DNA of 64,000 nucleotides from the NCBI GenBank assembly GCA_030602265.1, contig JAUWAB010000010.1, positions 20,065-84,064 on the forward strand. The letters run 5' to 3'. Under the pieces are notes generated by a model. The model was not told where the DNA came from and did no database searches. It was given only the letters and a program-made list of their open reading frames with translations. Source of the stretch: Prolixibacteraceae bacterium (GTDB lineage: Bacteria; Bacteroidota; Bacteroidia; Bacteroidales; Prolixibacteraceae). Position numbers and translations under genes: made by a program. Below, in pieces: positions 1 through 9,692 of the stretch. Each line of letters opens with the position of its first letter. Position 1 is the stretch's first letter.

Positions 1-2835
1 GCCGGTCTTGCCTTTCAAAGCCTCAAGGACTTTGGCTGTGGCAACCTCAGATTCCTTGGCGTTGTCTTTACCGCTCAGCCAGGCTGTGAAAGCCTCTTTC
101 TCTTCTTCGGAAATGCCATTCTGCAAAGCATTCTCCATAATCATGGCAATGCGGTCGCGCTGAGCCTGAACACCTTCCGCCATACCGAAACCATATTCTG
201 CATTATCTTCGAACAAAGAGTTGGCCCATGCCGGTCCGCGACCCGAATCGCTGTTTTTGCGATATGGCGTGGCAGGTGCCGACCCGCCGTAAATCGATGA
301 ACAACCGGTAGCATTGGCAACCATCATCCTCTCGCCGAACAACTGGGTGATCAGTTTGATGTGAGGTGTCTCTCCGCAGCCGGCACAGGCGCCCGAGAAT
401 TCGAAGAGCGGCTGGGCAAACTGTGAATTCTTGACGTTGAGCATCTTGTCGGGCAGGTTCTCCTTGGTTTTGACATTCTTCACCAGGTAATCCCACCTTT
501 CGATTTCGTCGCGCTGGGTATCCAGTGGCACCATTTCGAGCGATTTGACTTTGGAGGGACATACATCGGCACAGTTACCGCAACCAGTACAGTCGAGCAC
601 GCTCACCTGGATCCTGAACTGGAGCCCGGGGAATGTTTTGGTTGGTGTTGCGTCTCTCAGGTCAGTTCCGGCGGGAACGTTCTCTGCTTCTTCCTTCGAA
701 AGGAGGAACGGACGGATGGCAGCGTGAGGACAAACATAGGCACACTGGTTACACTGGATACAGTTATCGGCATGCCACACAGGCACGTTAACCGCTATAC
801 CGCGCTTTTCGTATTCAGCTGTACCTGCTTCAAATGTACCGTCTTCATAGCCGACAAACTTGGAAACCGGCAGAGCATCACCTTTCTGTGCGTTGATCAC
901 ATCAACAAACTGTGTGATGTATTTCGGCCTAAGGGTCTCATCAATTTCATTTTCTTCAATAACAATATCTTTCCACTCAGCAGGAACGTCAACCTTAACT
1001 ACAGCTTCACCGGCATCGATAGCCGCGAAGTTCATGTTGACGATTTGCTCCCCTTTCATGCCATACGATTTAACAACCGCCTTTTTCATTTCCTTAACGG
1101 CCAGATCATAAGGAATAACCCCGGTGATCTTGAAGAAAGCCGACTGCATGATGGTATTGGTGCGGTTACCTAAACCAAGTTCCTCACCGATCTGGGTACC
1201 ATTGATAATATAGAACTGAATATCGTTGCATGCCATATATTTCTTCATATGGTCGGGAAGTCGCTTTTTGGTTTCCTCAACATCCCATATCGAGTTCAGC
1301 AGGAAGGAACCACCCTTTTTGAGGCCTTTGAGCACGTCATACAGATTGATGTATGCCGGAACGTGGCAGGCTACGAAGTCGGGAGTGGTTACGAGGTAAG
1401 TCGAACGGATCGGCTGGTCGCCAAAACGCAGGTGAGAACAGGTAAAACCACCCGATTTTTTGGAGTCATACTGGAAATAACCCTGGCAATATTTGTCGGT
1501 TTCCTCACCGATAATTTTGATGGAGTTTTTGTTGGCACCCACCGTACCATCGGAACCCAGTCCGTAAAACTTAGCCTGGTATGTACCTGCAGGAGAAATA
1601 TCGATTTCCTCTTTCAGTGGCAGCGATTTGAACGTCACATCATCAACAATACCGATGGTAAAGTCGTTCTTGGGTTCATTCCTTTCCAGGTTTTCATACA
1701 CGGCAAGAATCTGAGACGGAGTGGTGTCTTTGGAACCAAGTCCGTAACGTCCGCCAACGATAACCGGGGCATTCTCCCTGTTGTAGAATATGGATTTAAT
1801 GTCCAGCAATAAGGGTTCTCCTTCTGAACCGGGTTCTTTGGCGCGGTCGAGTACGGCAATCCGTTTTACTGATTTCGGGAACACCCTGAAGAAATATTCA
1901 TCGGAAAATGGGCGGAAAAGGTGAACTGCCAACAGACCTACTTTCTTGCCCTGGCTTCTCAGGTAATCAATGGTCTCGCGGATGGTTTCCGTTACAGAAC
2001 CCATTGCCACGATAATATTTTCAGCCTCGGGATCACCATAATAGGTAAACGGATGATACTCACGTCCTGTAATTTTGGTGATTTCGTTCATATAATGCGC
2101 CACGATATCCGGGACTGCATCATAGAAACGGTTACATGCCTCTTTAGCCTGGAAAAAGATATCAGGGTTCTGGGCAGTTCCGCGGGTTACCGGATGCTCC
2201 GGGTTAAGGGCCCTTTCCCTGAACTCCTGAATGGCCTTCATGTCAACGAGAGGTTTTACCTGCTCGGTGGTAAGCATTTCGATCTTCTGCAACTCGTGCG
2301 AAGTACGGAAGCCATCAAAGAACGACACAAAAGGAACCCTGGATTTAAGGGTTGACAAATGGGAAACAGTGGCAATGTCCATCTCCTCCTGCACTGAACC
2401 GGCGGCCAACATGGCAAAACCCGTCTGACGAGCGGCGTAAATGTCGCTGTGGTCTCCAAATATCGACAATGCATGGCCGGCAACGGCCCTGGCACTAACA
2501 TGGAAAACCGTAGGCAACAGTTCACCGGCGATTTTGTACATATTCGGGATCATAAGCAGGAGCCCCTGAGAGGCGGTATAGGTGGTGGTAAGCGCACCCG
2601 ACTGAAGGGCGCCATGCACGGCACCTGCGGCACCCCCTTCACTCTGCATTTCTGCCAGGCGGATCGGCCTGCCGAACATATTGGTCTTACCGTGAGCAGC
2701 CCAGTCATCCACATTTTCAGCCATATTCGACGATGGCGTAATGGGATAAATACAGGCCACTTCACTAAACATGTAACTGATGTGCGACGCAGCATAGTTA
2801 CCATCACATGTAATAAATTTCTTCTCTTTTGACAT
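1..2835 (-). CDS. nifJ: Pyruvate:ferredoxin (flavodoxin) oxidoreductase, C-terminus cut by window edge
   Basis: Oxidatively decarboxylates pyruvate to acetyl-CoA and passes electrons to ferredoxin or flavodoxin in the cytoplasm, a central step of anaerobic carbon metabolism. Reading the minus strand from the ATG at 2835 gives 945 codons open to base 1. It starts MSKEKKFITCDGNYAAS and has the pyrimidine-binding domain segment YPITPSSNMAE near residue 25, then the transketolase-like core. Two 4Fe-4S ferredoxin motifs follow, CIQCNQCAYVCP near residue 690 and CTGCGNCADVCP near residue 750, then the start of the TPP-binding domain (SGACAGCGETPHIKL). The family is usually about 1170-1190 residues, so roughly the last 230 lie outside. 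It sits 47 nt downstream of the same-strand ATPase gene. Identification is firm; the electron acceptor cannot be told from sequence. Confidence 0.97.
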   Translation of the reverse strand, partial: MSKEKKFITCDGNYAASHISYMFSEVACIYPITPSSNMAENVDDWAAHGKTNMFGRPIRLAEMQSEGGAAGAVHGALQSGALTTTYTASQGLLLMIPNMYKIAGELLPTVFHVSARAVAGHALSIFGDHSDIYAARQTGFAMLAAGSVQEEMDIATVSHLSTLKSRVPFVSFFDGFRTSHELQKIEMLTTEQVKPLVDMKAIQEFRERALNPEHPVTRGTAQNPDIFFQAKEACNRFYDAVPDIVAHYMNEITKITGREYHPFTYYGDPEAENIIVAMGSVTETIRETIDYLRSQGKKVGLLAVHLFRPFSDEYFFRVFPKSVKRIAVLDRAKEPGSEGEPLLLDIKSIFYNRENAPVIVGGRYGLGSKDTTPSQILAVYENLERNEPKNDFTIGIVDDVTFKSLPLKEEIDISPAGTYQAKFYGLGSDGTVGANKNSIKIIGEETDKYCQGYFQYDSKKSGGFTCSHLRFGDQPIRSTYLVTTPDFVACHVPAYINLYDVLKGLKKGGSFLLNSIWDVEETKKRLPDHMKKYMACNDIQFYIINGTQIGEELGLGNRTNTIMQSAFFKITGVIPYDLAVKEMKKAVVKSYGMKGEQIVNMNFAAIDAGEAVVKVDVPAEWKDIVIEENEIDETLRPKYITQFVDVINAQKGDALPVSKFVGYEDGTFEAGTAEYEKRGIAVNVPVWHADNCIQCNQCAYVCPHAAIRPFLLSKEEAENVPAGTDLRDATPTKTFPGLQFRIQVSVLDCTGCGNCADVCPSKVKSLEMVPLDTQRDEIERWDYLVKNVKTKENLPDKMLNVKNSQFAQPLFEFSGACAGCGETPHIKLITQLFGERMMVANATGCSSIYGGSAPATPYRKNSDSGRGPAWANSLFEDNAEYGFGMAEGVQAQRDRIAMIMENALQNGISEEEKEAFTAWLSGKDNAKESEVATAKVLEALKGKTG

Positions 2836-2882
2836 GACTTTAAGTGATTTGTTTTTATTCTTAATTACTTCTTATTCAAATT

Positions 2883-4058
2883 CTAATAGAGAAAACCGAA
2901 AAGCCAGAGCGGGATCTTGTTCCCTTCTCCTGTTTCAATCATATCGGCTGCTGCGAAAATATCTCCCGAAGGTTCAGTTTTGCGGCCACCAACCAAAAAA
3001 CGGTACTGATGGTCAATCAAAAAATCAGCCCCCGTCGAACTCTTAATATCATGCCTTCCGCTCAGCTGATTTATAAAGAAGGTCTGCCTGAGATTCACCG
3101 AAGAGGTATTTTCGGGCATAATGGCATACAACAGATTGGTATTATGCATATATACCTTGTCCGGCTTTCTGGCTTCATCATCGTCGCCGTTCTGGTACAA
3201 TAAATGGATCAGGCGGGCATTCTTAAGGTATTTCAGATAGTTCATCACCGTTGCCCTGGAGGTCTTTATGGAAGATGCCAGCTTGCTCACATTGGGCGAA
3301 AGCGGCGTTTCCGAGGCTATAATATAAAGCAGTTTCCGGAGTTTGGAGAGATATTTCAGCTCTACCTGGTTGATATAGGGAATGTCAATTTCCAAAGCCA
3401 GGTTTATGTTTTTTAACAAACTATTCTCATAAAAACCTGGATTATCAATAAAATACGGATAATACCCGAATTTCAGATAGTCACTGAAATGAGCCAGGGG
3501 CTTAACTTTATCGACCACTGCCTGGGCTATGGGAATATGACCGGTAAGAATATCATTGAAAGATACTGCGGAAAAAGTCTCCCCTGTCCTGAACTGCAGG
3601 TACTCCCTGAAAGACAGCCCATCCAGATGATATAACTTCACGATACCATTGAGATCCGGATTTTCGTCGGATACCCTCAGTACCGGAGAGGCGGTGAATA
3701 CAATTTTCAGCCCGGGTATCTCATCATGACATTTTCTGAGTTCCTCCGACCAGTCGGGATATTTGTTAACCTGGTCCAGGAGCAACACCTGCCCTCCCCT
3801 TTTGGAAAATTCATCAGCAAAGGAGAAAAGTTTCCGTTTGGTGAAATAAAAGTTATTCAGGTTTATATACAGGACACTGCGGTCGTTGCCAAACTCCCGA
3901 CGGATAAAGTCAAGAATGAAGGTAGTCTTGCCAACTCCCCTGAAACCTTTAATACAGATTAACCGGTGGCTCCAGTCAATCTGTTCACGCAGCTGCCGCC
4001 CGAGTGACTTATCCGGACTATCTATCAGCGAAGCATGTATGTTGTATAAGAATTCCAA
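2883..4058 (-). CDS. AAA+ ATPase (AAA_14 type, DUF4143-like C-terminus)
   Basis: A 391-residue P-loop protein of the AAA_14 kind, a widespread prokaryotic group with poorly known roles. It has a clear Walker A (GFRGVGKTT, about residues 38-46). The Walker B strand reads VLLLDQVNKYPDW, with glutamine where this family normally has the catalytic glutamate. A winged-helix-like segment (SSIKTSRATVMNYLKYLKN) and a DUF4143-like tail with GADFLIDHQYRFLVGGRK follow. No ATG fits: the in-frame codons after the upstream stop are ATT (4061) and TTG (4058), so TTG is taken as the start. It lies after the rho terminator and before nifJ on the same strand. Function unknown. Such genes turn over quickly in Bacteroidota genomes and can be defence- or mobility-linked, but nothing here shows that. 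Confidence 0.8.
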   Translation of the reverse strand: MEFLYNIHASLIDSPDKSLGRQLREQIDWSHRLICIKGFRGVGKTTFILDFIRREFGNDRSVLYINLNNFYFTKRKLFSFADEFSKRGGQVLLLDQVNKYPDWSEELRKCHDEIPGLKIVFTASPVLRVSDENPDLNGIVKLYHLDGLSFREYLQFRTGETFSAVSFNDILTGHIPIAQAVVDKVKPLAHFSDYLKFGYYPYFIDNPGFYENSLLKNINLALEIDIPYINQVELKYLSKLRKLLYIIASETPLSPNVSKLASSIKTSRATVMNYLKYLKNARLIHLLYQNGDDDEARKPDKVYMHNTNLLYAIMPENTSSVNLRQTFFINQLSGRHDIKSSTGADFLIDHQYRFLVGGRKTEPSGDIFAAADMIETGEGNKIPLWLFGFLY

Positions 4059-4302
4059 AATATCATTTTATGGTGAGAGCAAATTTAACCACTTTATGCA
4101 AATTCCTGTCATGTAGAGATAGCAAAAATTGTTTTTCTCTGTAATTTATAATTAGTAAAAATAACAAGCGGATGCCACTTGTCAAATCCGGCTTATAATT
4201 TTAAAGAGGAACGGGTAAAAAAAGAGGCTGCCGGAAAAGTGAATTTATCTCGTTGAGAATTCGTCATTTGAAAACAGTTCTGTTTGGGTATATACATAAA
4301 AA

Positions 4303-4338
4303 AGGCTGTCCCTGTTCATTGGGACAGCCTCTGCCTGT
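4303..4338 (-). terminator. Rho-independent terminator downstream of rho
   Basis: A perfect 10-bp inverted repeat, AGGCTGTCCC (4303-4312) and GGGACAGCCT (4321-4330), encloses an 8-nt loop. On the minus strand the stem is followed by a run of T (plus-strand A from 4302 leftwards), so it ends transcription leaving rho, whose stop codon is at 4355. The rest of 4059-4354 holds no gene I can recognise. Confidence 0.85.
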
Positions 4339-4354
4339 ATATTACCATTATATT

Positions 4355-6340
4355 TTAAGAATCGGCATTCATGGAAATCAGGAACTCTTCGATAGACCTC
4401 GTCTTCATCAGCCTGTCCTTCATAAAATCCATTGCTTCGAGAGAATTCATGGAACCCAGGAAATTTCTCAGGATCCACATTTTCTCCAGAATATATTTCG
4501 GAAGCAGTAAATCTTCGCGACGTGTACTGGAAGAAGGTATATCCACAGACGGATAAATGCGCTTATTGGAAAGCTTTCTGTCGAGCTGAAGTTCCATATT
4601 ACCTGTACCCTTAAACTCCTCAAAGATCACCTCATCCATTTTGGATCCGGTTTCAGTAAGGGCTGTGGCAAGGATAGTCAAAGAGCCACCTTCTTCAATG
4701 TTACGGGCTGCACCGAAAAACCTTTTCGGCTTCTGAAGGGCATTGGCATCAACCCCACCGGAAAGCACCTTGCCTGAAGCAGGCTGTACGGTATTATACG
4801 CACGGGCCAGACGGGTTATTGAATCGAGCAGAATAACTACATCGTGTCCGCATTCAACCAGGCGCTTTGCTTTCTCCAATACCATACCGGCAACTTTTAC
4901 ATGTCTTTCTGCCGGCTCATCGAATGTTGAGGATACGACTTCGGCATTTACGCTTCTGGCCATATCGGTAACCTCCTCCGGGCGTTCGTCGATCAGAAGT
5001 ACGATCATGTAGACTTCAGGATGGTTTGCAGCAATGGCATTGGCAATTTCCTTGAGCAAAACCGTTTTACCGGTCTTGGGCTGGGCAACAATCAAACCCC
5101 GCTGACCTTTTCCAATCGGAGCAAACATATCGACGATCCGCGTTGAAAGGTTGTCATGCCCTTTGCTGACCAGTTCAAACTTTTCGTTAGGGAAAAGTGG
5201 GGTCAGGTGGTCAAACGGAAGACGGTCACGGATATATTCAGGAGAGCGGCCGTTGATTTCAAGCACCTTGATCAGCGGAAAATATTTCTCACCTTCCTTC
5301 GGCGGACGAATCGTACCCGTAATAGTATCCCCGGTTTTCAGTCCGAAAAGCTTGATCTGCGATTGTGAAACATATATATCATCGGGAGAGTTCAGGTAAT
5401 TAAAGTCTGCTGACCTCAGGAAACCATATCCCTCAGGCATAATTTCAAGTACACCGGCATTTGTGACGATACCGTCGAATTCGTAGTTTTTGTCAAAAAC
5501 GGGAGTTTCCGGTTGTTTCTCGGGCTGTTTCTCGGGTTGCCTGACAGGCGGTTTCTGCTGTTGGTTATCCCGTTTTACCTGCCAGTCAGGCTGCCTCAGC
5601 TTGCGCTGGAACCCGCCCTGGTTTTGCTGTTGCCCGGCATTCTCATTCCGCACAAATTTCTTTCGCTCTTCACCGGAGCGTTCTTCCTGCCTGGGTTTTT
5701 CCCCGACAATCTCATTTTCTTCAGGAGTTTCTGCCCTTTTCTCTGCAAGAGGAGGCACAGGAACGGTTACTTTCTCCGGCTGGGTTTCAACGGCTGGTTT
5801 TTCCACCTTAACAGGAGGAACCAATTCAACGGCGGCTTCTTCTTTCCCTTTTTCCTGGGTATCCCTGATATGGACGGGCTGTCCCGGCTTGTCCTTTGAA
5901 AATTCCTGGATAATGGCTTTCAGCTGTTCACGCCTCGAAAGCTGCTTTACTTCCTGCCTGGGTGCAGGAACCTCCGTAGCAGCCGGTTTTACCGTTTTCT
6001 CCTGGTTGTCTGTCTGCTGAGCCTGAACCGGAGGTTTACCATGAGCAGGCTTGGTGCTCTGCTTGGGTTTTCTGCCTCTCTTATTCCGCGGTGACGAATT
6101 CAGCTCTGAGGGCTCCACCTTACTGAGCTTGGGCGCCTTATCCCTTTTAACAATAGCCGGCTTTGCCCGGTTTTCATCCGGAGAAGTCTTATTCTCTGCA
6201 TTCCTGATCGCCTGGATATCCAAAATCTTATATATCAGATCCTGCTTCTTGAATGATTCTACTCTTTTAATGTTTAACTCTTTGCCAATCTCCCTCAATT
6301 CAGGAAGCAGCTTTTTGCTGAGTTCTAAAATATCATACAT
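4355..6340 (-). CDS. rho: Transcription termination factor Rho with long N-terminal insertion
   Basis: Hexameric RNA helicase that ends transcription at Rho-dependent sites. The 661-residue chain opens with a Rho N-terminal helical domain (residues 1-45, [20 protein letters not shown]). About 230 residues of low complexity follow, rich in K, E, P and Q, with repeats such as [12 protein letters not shown]. The cold-shock-like RNA-binding domain begins near residue 285 ([15 protein letters not shown]). The ATPase domain has Walker [13 protein letters not shown] (near 420) and Walker [17 protein letters not shown] (near 505). E. coli Rho is 419 residues; the extra length is the insertion, which Bacteroidota Rho proteins commonly carry. 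The gene diverges from rpoD and is followed by a clear hairpin terminator. Confidence 0.97.
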   Translation of the reverse strand: MYDILELSKKLLPELREIGKELNIKRVESFKKQDLIYKILDIQAIRNAENKTSPDENRAKPAIVKRDKAPKLSKVEPSELNSSPRNKRGRKPKQSTKPAHGKPPVQAQQTDNQEKTVKPAATEVPAPRQEVKQLSRREQLKAIIQEFSKDKPGQPVHIRDTQEKGKEEAAVELVPPVKVEKPAVETQPEKVTVPVPPLAEKRAETPEENEIVGEKPRQEERSGEERKKFVRNENAGQQQNQGGFQRKLRQPDWQVKRDNQQQKPPVRQPEKQPEKQPETPVFDKNYEFDGIVTNAGVLEIMPEGYGFLRSADFNYLNSPDDIYVSQSQIKLFGLKTGDTITGTIRPPKEGEKYFPLIKVLEINGRSPEYIRDRLPFDHLTPLFPNEKFELVSKGHDNLSTRIVDMFAPIGKGQRGLIVAQPKTGKTVLLKEIANAIAANHPEVYMIVLLIDERPEEVTDMARSVNAEVVSSTFDEPAERHVKVAGMVLEKAKRLVECGHDVVILLDSITRLARAYNTVQPASGKVLSGGVDANALQKPKRFFGAARNIEEGGSLTILATALTETGSKMDEVIFEEFKGTGNMELQLDRKLSNKRIYPSVDIPSSSTRREDLLLPKYILEKMWILRNFLGSMNSLEAMDFMKDRLMKTRSIEEFLISMNADS

Positions 6341-6493
6341 ACTGAAATTGATTAATTACAATTGATTTTTTTGAAATACGGATTATTGAAAGGGGTTACT
6401 AACTTGACTGATTAACAGGCTGCAATATTAAAAAAAAGTTTTCTGCCTGCAAAGAAAAAACTTTAATATGTCTCAAAAAATTCAAATCTGCTT

Positions 6494-6525
6494 CAAATTT
6501 ACAAAAACATCCCAAAACCGGCAAA
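6494..6525 (-). promoter_or_regulatory. Predicted rho promoter (Bacteroidota type)
   Basis: On the minus strand TTTG (plus 6522-6525) is followed after 20 nt by TAAATTTG (plus 6494-6501), an exact match to the TAnnTTTG -7 element. The start of transcription would be near 6490, giving a 5' leader of about 150 nt before the rho ATG. The remainder of the 350-nt region 6341-6690 is A/T-rich and must also hold the rpoD promoter, for which I see only weak candidates. Confidence 0.6.
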
Positions 6526-6690
6526 CCATCGCACTAAGATAATGTTAATGATTTATAAAAATTCAGACATTTTTAATAACAAACCAGACTGAAACCGACA
6601 TAGGTTTTTTAGAATCTGATTTTTTTACCTATTTTCACACCGGCTAACGAAGCTCAATGTTTATTAATTCCGGCTAACTCCGACTTACAA

Positions 6691-7557
6691 ATGAGGCAAC
6701 TGAAAATATCCAAGCAGGTAACTAACCGCGATACATTGTCGCTGGACAAGTATCTGCATGAAATCAGTAAAGTGGAGCTGCTTTCACCGGACCATGAGGT
6801 TGAACTGGCAAAGCGCATAAAAAAAGGCGACCGCCAGGCACTGGAAACCCTTATAAAAGGCAATCTCAGATTTGTAGTTTCAGTCGCTAAACAATATCAG
6901 AATCAAGGACTTAGTCTACCCGATCTGATAAATGAAGGAAACATGGGACTGATCAAAGCTGCAGAAAGGTTTGATGAAACCCGGGGATTCAAATTCATAT
7001 CCTACGCCGTATGGTGGATCAGGCAATCCATCCTTCAGGCGCTTGCCGAGCAGGCCCGTATTGTGAGGCTTCCCCTCAATAAAATAGGATCGATCAATAA
7101 AATAAATAAAACCTTCAGCCAGTTAGAGCAGGAATTCCAGAGAGAACCTACCCAGGAAGAATTGGCCGAAATTTTAGAAACCCGCATCGACCTGGTCGAA
7201 AGTTCACTTGGCGTTTCCAGTTCGCATCTTTCGATGGATGCTCCGATTAACGATGATGAAAGCAACAACCTTTACGATGTTCTGCTGAATAACGATTCAC
7301 CGAGTCCCGACAATGAACTCATGACCAGCTCCCTCCGTAAGGAGATTGAAAGATCGCTTTCCACACTGGGTGAAAGGGAAGCGGATATACTGAGATATTA
7401 TTTCGGACTTAACGGATATCCCCCATATACCCTTGAAGAAATCGGGGCCGAATTCAGCCTTACCCGTGAAAGGGTAAGACAGATCAAGGAGAAAGCCATC
7501 AAAAAATTAAAAAATCAATACCGTAACCGTCTTCTCAGAAGTTATCTCGGGATGTAA
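6691..7557 (+). CDS. rpoD: Primary RNA polymerase sigma factor RpoD/SigA
   Basis: Housekeeping sigma factor that directs RNA polymerase to the TTTG/TAnnTTTG promoters seen elsewhere in this window. At 288 residues it has the compact Bacteroidota form without region 1.1. Region 1.2 ([18 protein letters not shown]) comes first. Region 2 follows with [17 protein letters not shown] and the promoter-melting and -10 recognition helix [10 protein letters not shown], then region 3. Region 4.2 has the helix-turn-helix [18 protein letters not shown]. The start [18 protein letters not shown] is the usual one for the family. It diverges from rho, and rpe follows after 10 nt, so the two are probably co-transcribed. 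Confidence 0.97.
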   Translation: MRQLKISKQVTNRDTLSLDKYLHEISKVELLSPDHEVELAKRIKKGDRQALETLIKGNLRFVVSVAKQYQNQGLSLPDLINEGNMGLIKAAERFDETRGFKFISYAVWWIRQSILQALAEQARIVRLPLNKIGSINKINKTFSQLEQEFQREPTQEELAEILETRIDLVESSLGVSSSHLSMDAPINDDESNNLYDVLLNNDSPSPDNELMTSSLRKEIERSLSTLGEREADILRYYFGLNGYPPYTLEEIGAEFSLTRERVRQIKEKAIKKLKNQYRNRLLRSYLGM

Positions 7558-7567
7558 CTTAAGAAAC

Positions 7568-8221
7568 ATGTCTGAACGATTAATAGCACCATCCATACTT
7601 GCGGCAAATTTCAACAATTTAGGTGCCGACATTGAAATGATCAACCAAAGTGAGGCAGACTGGATTCATTTTGATGTAATGGACGGCGTTTTCGTACCGA
7701 ATATCTCCTTTGGAATCCCGGTTATTGAGCATGTTGCAAAAATTGCCGGAAAACCGCTCGATGTTCACCTGATGATCATTGATGCCGACAAATTCATCGT
7801 ACCCTTCATTGAAGCAGGTGCATCCCTGCTGACCGTTCACTATGAAGCCTGCCCCCATTTGCACCGGACGGTCTGGCAGATTAAGGATAACGGTGCAAAG
7901 GCAAGTGTCTGCCTTAACCCGCATACACCGGTCAGTTTGCTGGAAAACATTATCGTTGATCTTGATATGGTATTGCTGATGTCGGTTAATCCGGGATTCG
8001 GGGGTCAGAAATTTATTCAGGGAACCTACGACAAGGTAAAAAAGCTAAAAGAGCTGATTCAGGAAAAAAATCCGGAATGCCTGATTGAGGTTGATGGTGG
8101 CGTTAATTTTGAAACAGGTGCAGAGCTCTTTAAGGCAGGTGCAGATGTCCTTGTTGCCGGAAGTTTTGTTTTCGGTTCAGAAAACCCGGCCAAAACCATC
8201 GCCGGCCTTAAAAGGGTTTAA
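7568..8221 (+). CDS. rpe: Ribulose-phosphate 3-epimerase
   Basis: Interconverts ribulose 5-phosphate and xylulose 5-phosphate in the pentose phosphate pathway, in the cytoplasm. The 217-residue TIM barrel has the family motifs in order: APSILAANF at the N-terminus, HFDVMDGVFVPNISFG with the catalytic Asp, the metal-ligand strand DVHLMI, MSVNPGFGGQKF in the phosphate-binding part, and EVDGGV with the second catalytic Asp. Length is typical. It starts 10 nt after rpoD and converges on the DJ-1 gene with a 13-nt gap. Confidence 0.96.
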   Translation: MSERLIAPSILAANFNNLGADIEMINQSEADWIHFDVMDGVFVPNISFGIPVIEHVAKIAGKPLDVHLMIIDADKFIVPFIEAGASLLTVHYEACPHLHRTVWQIKDNGAKASVCLNPHTPVSLLENIIVDLDMVLLMSVNPGFGGQKFIQGTYDKVKKLKELIQEKNPECLIEVDGGVNFETGAELFKAGADVLVAGSFVFGSENPAKTIAGLKRV

Positions 8222-8234
8222 TACCCTCCGGATA

Positions 8235-8783
8235 TCATCCTGCAATCATTTTCGCCGCCAAGGTATCTGCAACATGTTTACCTGCCAGTACTTCGGTAAG
8301 CCTGAGCGAAAACGCCAACGCTTTCCCTGCTCCCCTGCCGGTGACAATGTTTTTATCCTGAACCACAGCCTCTGTGCTTACTATGGCCTCCTTAAGGTGA
8401 CTTTCGAAACCCGGATAGCAGGTAGCCTCACGGTTTTTAAGCAATCCCAGTTCGCCCAATACAAGCGGGGCAGCACAAATTGCCCCCAAATACCGCCCCT
8501 GCTCGCTGAACTCAACGATTTTTCCGCGCAATCCTTCATGATTGTTAAGATTGGCAGATCCGGGCATACCACCGGGAAGGACGATCATGTCGGCCTCATC
8601 AAATGCGGCCTCACTGAAAAGCTTGTCGGCCTTCACCGTAATCCCGTGCGATCCCTCCACCTCGATGTGGCCGGAAATGGAAACAGTGGTTACGGAAATA
8701 CCGGCACGCCTCAACACATCTATGACGGTAACGGCCTCAATCTCTTCAAATCCCGCGGCCAGAGGAACGATAACCTTCTTCAT
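8235..8783 (-). CDS. DJ-1/PfpI family protein (YajL-like)
   Basis: A 182-residue flavodoxin-like single domain of the DJ-1 family, whose members act in oxidative or carbonyl stress; a glyoxalase/deglycase role is proposed and disputed. The N-terminal PLAAGFEEIEAV contains the conserved Glu. The nucleophile elbow is GAICAAPLVLGELGLL, with the reactive Cys after AI. DMIVLPGGMPGSANL and the late CYPGFESHL segment also fit DJ-1/YajL. It converges with rpe and lies downstream of the ECF sigma gene beyond a hairpin terminator. Confidence 0.9.
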   Translation of the reverse strand: MKKVIVPLAAGFEEIEAVTVIDVLRRAGISVTTVSISGHIEVEGSHGITVKADKLFSEAAFDEADMIVLPGGMPGSANLNNHEGLRGKIVEFSEQGRYLGAICAAPLVLGELGLLKNREATCYPGFESHLKEAIVSTEAVVQDKNIVTGRGAGKALAFSLRLTEVLAGKHVADTLAAKMIAG

Positions 8784-8831
8784 ATTTTAAGGATATTTGA
8801 TTTCAGTAAAAATAAGGCAAAGTTCAGAAAC

Positions 8832-8860
8832 AAAAAAAGATCCCGGCAGGATCTTTTTTT
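8832..8860 (-). terminator. Hairpin terminator after the ECF sigma gene
   Basis: GATCC (8839-8843) and GGATC (8849-8853) are flanked by seven A on the left and seven T on the right, so the stem can extend to 12 bp around a CGGCA loop. On either strand it ends in a T-run. By position it terminates the sigma factor gene, whose stop is at 8884, and insulates the DJ-1 gene. Confidence 0.8.
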
Positions 8861-8883
8861 CTGAATTGGAGTGAAAATATAAA

Positions 8884-9393
8884 TTAATTCGGAGCATACT
8901 CACTAAGAGATTTTTCAAGTTTTTTGCGGGTAAAAAATATCCGGCTTTTGACCGTTCCAAGCGGCAGATTAAGCTCATCTGCGATTTCCTTATACTTATA
9001 ACCCTCGAGGAACATGGTAAAAGGAATCCGGTAGTCATCCTCCAGGTCCTGGATCGTATTGTTTATTTCACGCGTACTGTAAAATGAATCCGGTGAAGGG
9101 TAAACCTTATCCCTGGTAGAGGTAATGTGATAATCGCCGGTTGAACCTTCAAAGGTATTTTTTGTTTTGATACCACGACGGTAGTCGTTGATAAACGTAT
9201 TTTTCATTATGGTATAGATCCAGGCCTTAAAGTTGGTATTCTGAGCGAATTTATCGCGATAGGTCAAAGCCTTCAGAAATGTCTCCTGGAGAAGGTCATT
9301 CGCTTTCTCACTGTCGGCGGTAAGGCTAAGTGCGTAATAATGCAGTTTGTCACTCAAACCCATTAAGGCATTATTGAACTGTACTTGAGTCAT
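8884..9393 (-). CDS. ECF-type RNA polymerase sigma factor
   Basis: A 169-residue alternative sigma factor with only regions 2 and 4. Region 2 contains NDLLQETFLKALTYRDKF and FKAWIYTIMKNTFINDYRR; region 4 contains the helix-turn-helix YKEIADELNLPLGTVKSRIFFTRKKL. No anti-sigma gene lies next to it on this strand. That is unlike FecI/FecR systems but normal for the many conserved solitary ECF sigmas of Bacteroidota. The start is placed at the ATG 23 nt downstream of a predicted promoter. The neighbouring TonB receptor diverges from it about 300 nt away, which could but need not mean regulation. Confidence 0.93.
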   Translation of the reverse strand: MTQVQFNNALMGLSDKLHYYALSLTADSEKANDLLQETFLKALTYRDKFAQNTNFKAWIYTIMKNTFINDYRRGIKTKNTFEGSTGDYHITSTRDKVYPSPDSFYSTREINNTIQDLEDDYRIPFTMFLEGYKYKEIADELNLPLGTVKSRIFFTRKKLEKSLSEYAPN

Positions 9394-9419
9394 CGCTTTT
9401 AGTTTTTATTTGTTTAAGA

Positions 9420-9450
9420 CAAAAGTACATCAAACAGAACAGAATAAAAA
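9420..9450 (-). promoter_or_regulatory. Predicted promoter of the ECF sigma gene
   Basis: On the minus strand TTTT (plus 9447-9450) lies 19 nt before TACTTTTG (plus 9420-9427), an exact TAnnTTTG match. The expected transcript start near 9416 gives a leader of about 23 nt. The remaining A/T-rich sequence up to 9692 contains no gene I can support. Confidence 0.55.
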
Positions 9451-9659
9451 GATTTTTAGATATTTTTATCGGTCGATTTTGTCTATATCTCATAGAAAGC
9501 ATTTATACTCTTTATTAGCTACTGAATTTGAGGTGTTTATAAGTTTACCTATTATAATTTCGCTTTCAGAAATTTTGTTGAAAATATTCATAAGGCATTC
9601 AAATATCATATTTACATCAACCTTGAGGCAGAAAATAAGCCGTAATAAAAGCTATTTAA

Positions 9660-9667
9660 TAGATTTG
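9660..9667 (+). promoter_or_regulatory. Possible -7 element upstream of the TonB receptor
   Basis: TAGATTTG matches TAnnTTTG exactly and would start RNA near 9671, about 22 nt before the receptor ATG. No good TTTG is found at the right spacing upstream, so this is a half-supported promoter. Confidence 0.35.
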
Positions 9668-9692
9668 CGACGGTTGTAAAACAGAAAGAAAA

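Noticed and set aside
203-2832. Open frames on the plus strand and short minus-strand frames within 1-2835
   Set aside because: They are shadows of nifJ, whose true minus-strand frame is open through the whole region and carries the family motifs.
5490-6020. Plus-strand frame rich in Ser, Cys and Phe opposite the rho insertion
   Set aside because: Antisense shadow of the low-complexity Rho segment; no start context or family resemblance.
8884-9393. FecI/FecR-type iron signalling between the ECF sigma factor and the TonB receptor
   Set aside because: No FecR-like anti-sigma gene and the receptor lacks the N-terminal signalling domain, so proximity alone is not enough.
9410-9679. 89-codon frame between the ECF sigma and TonB receptor genes
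   Set aside because: It overlaps the predicted sigma promoter, is A/T-rich with unlikely composition and matches no family.
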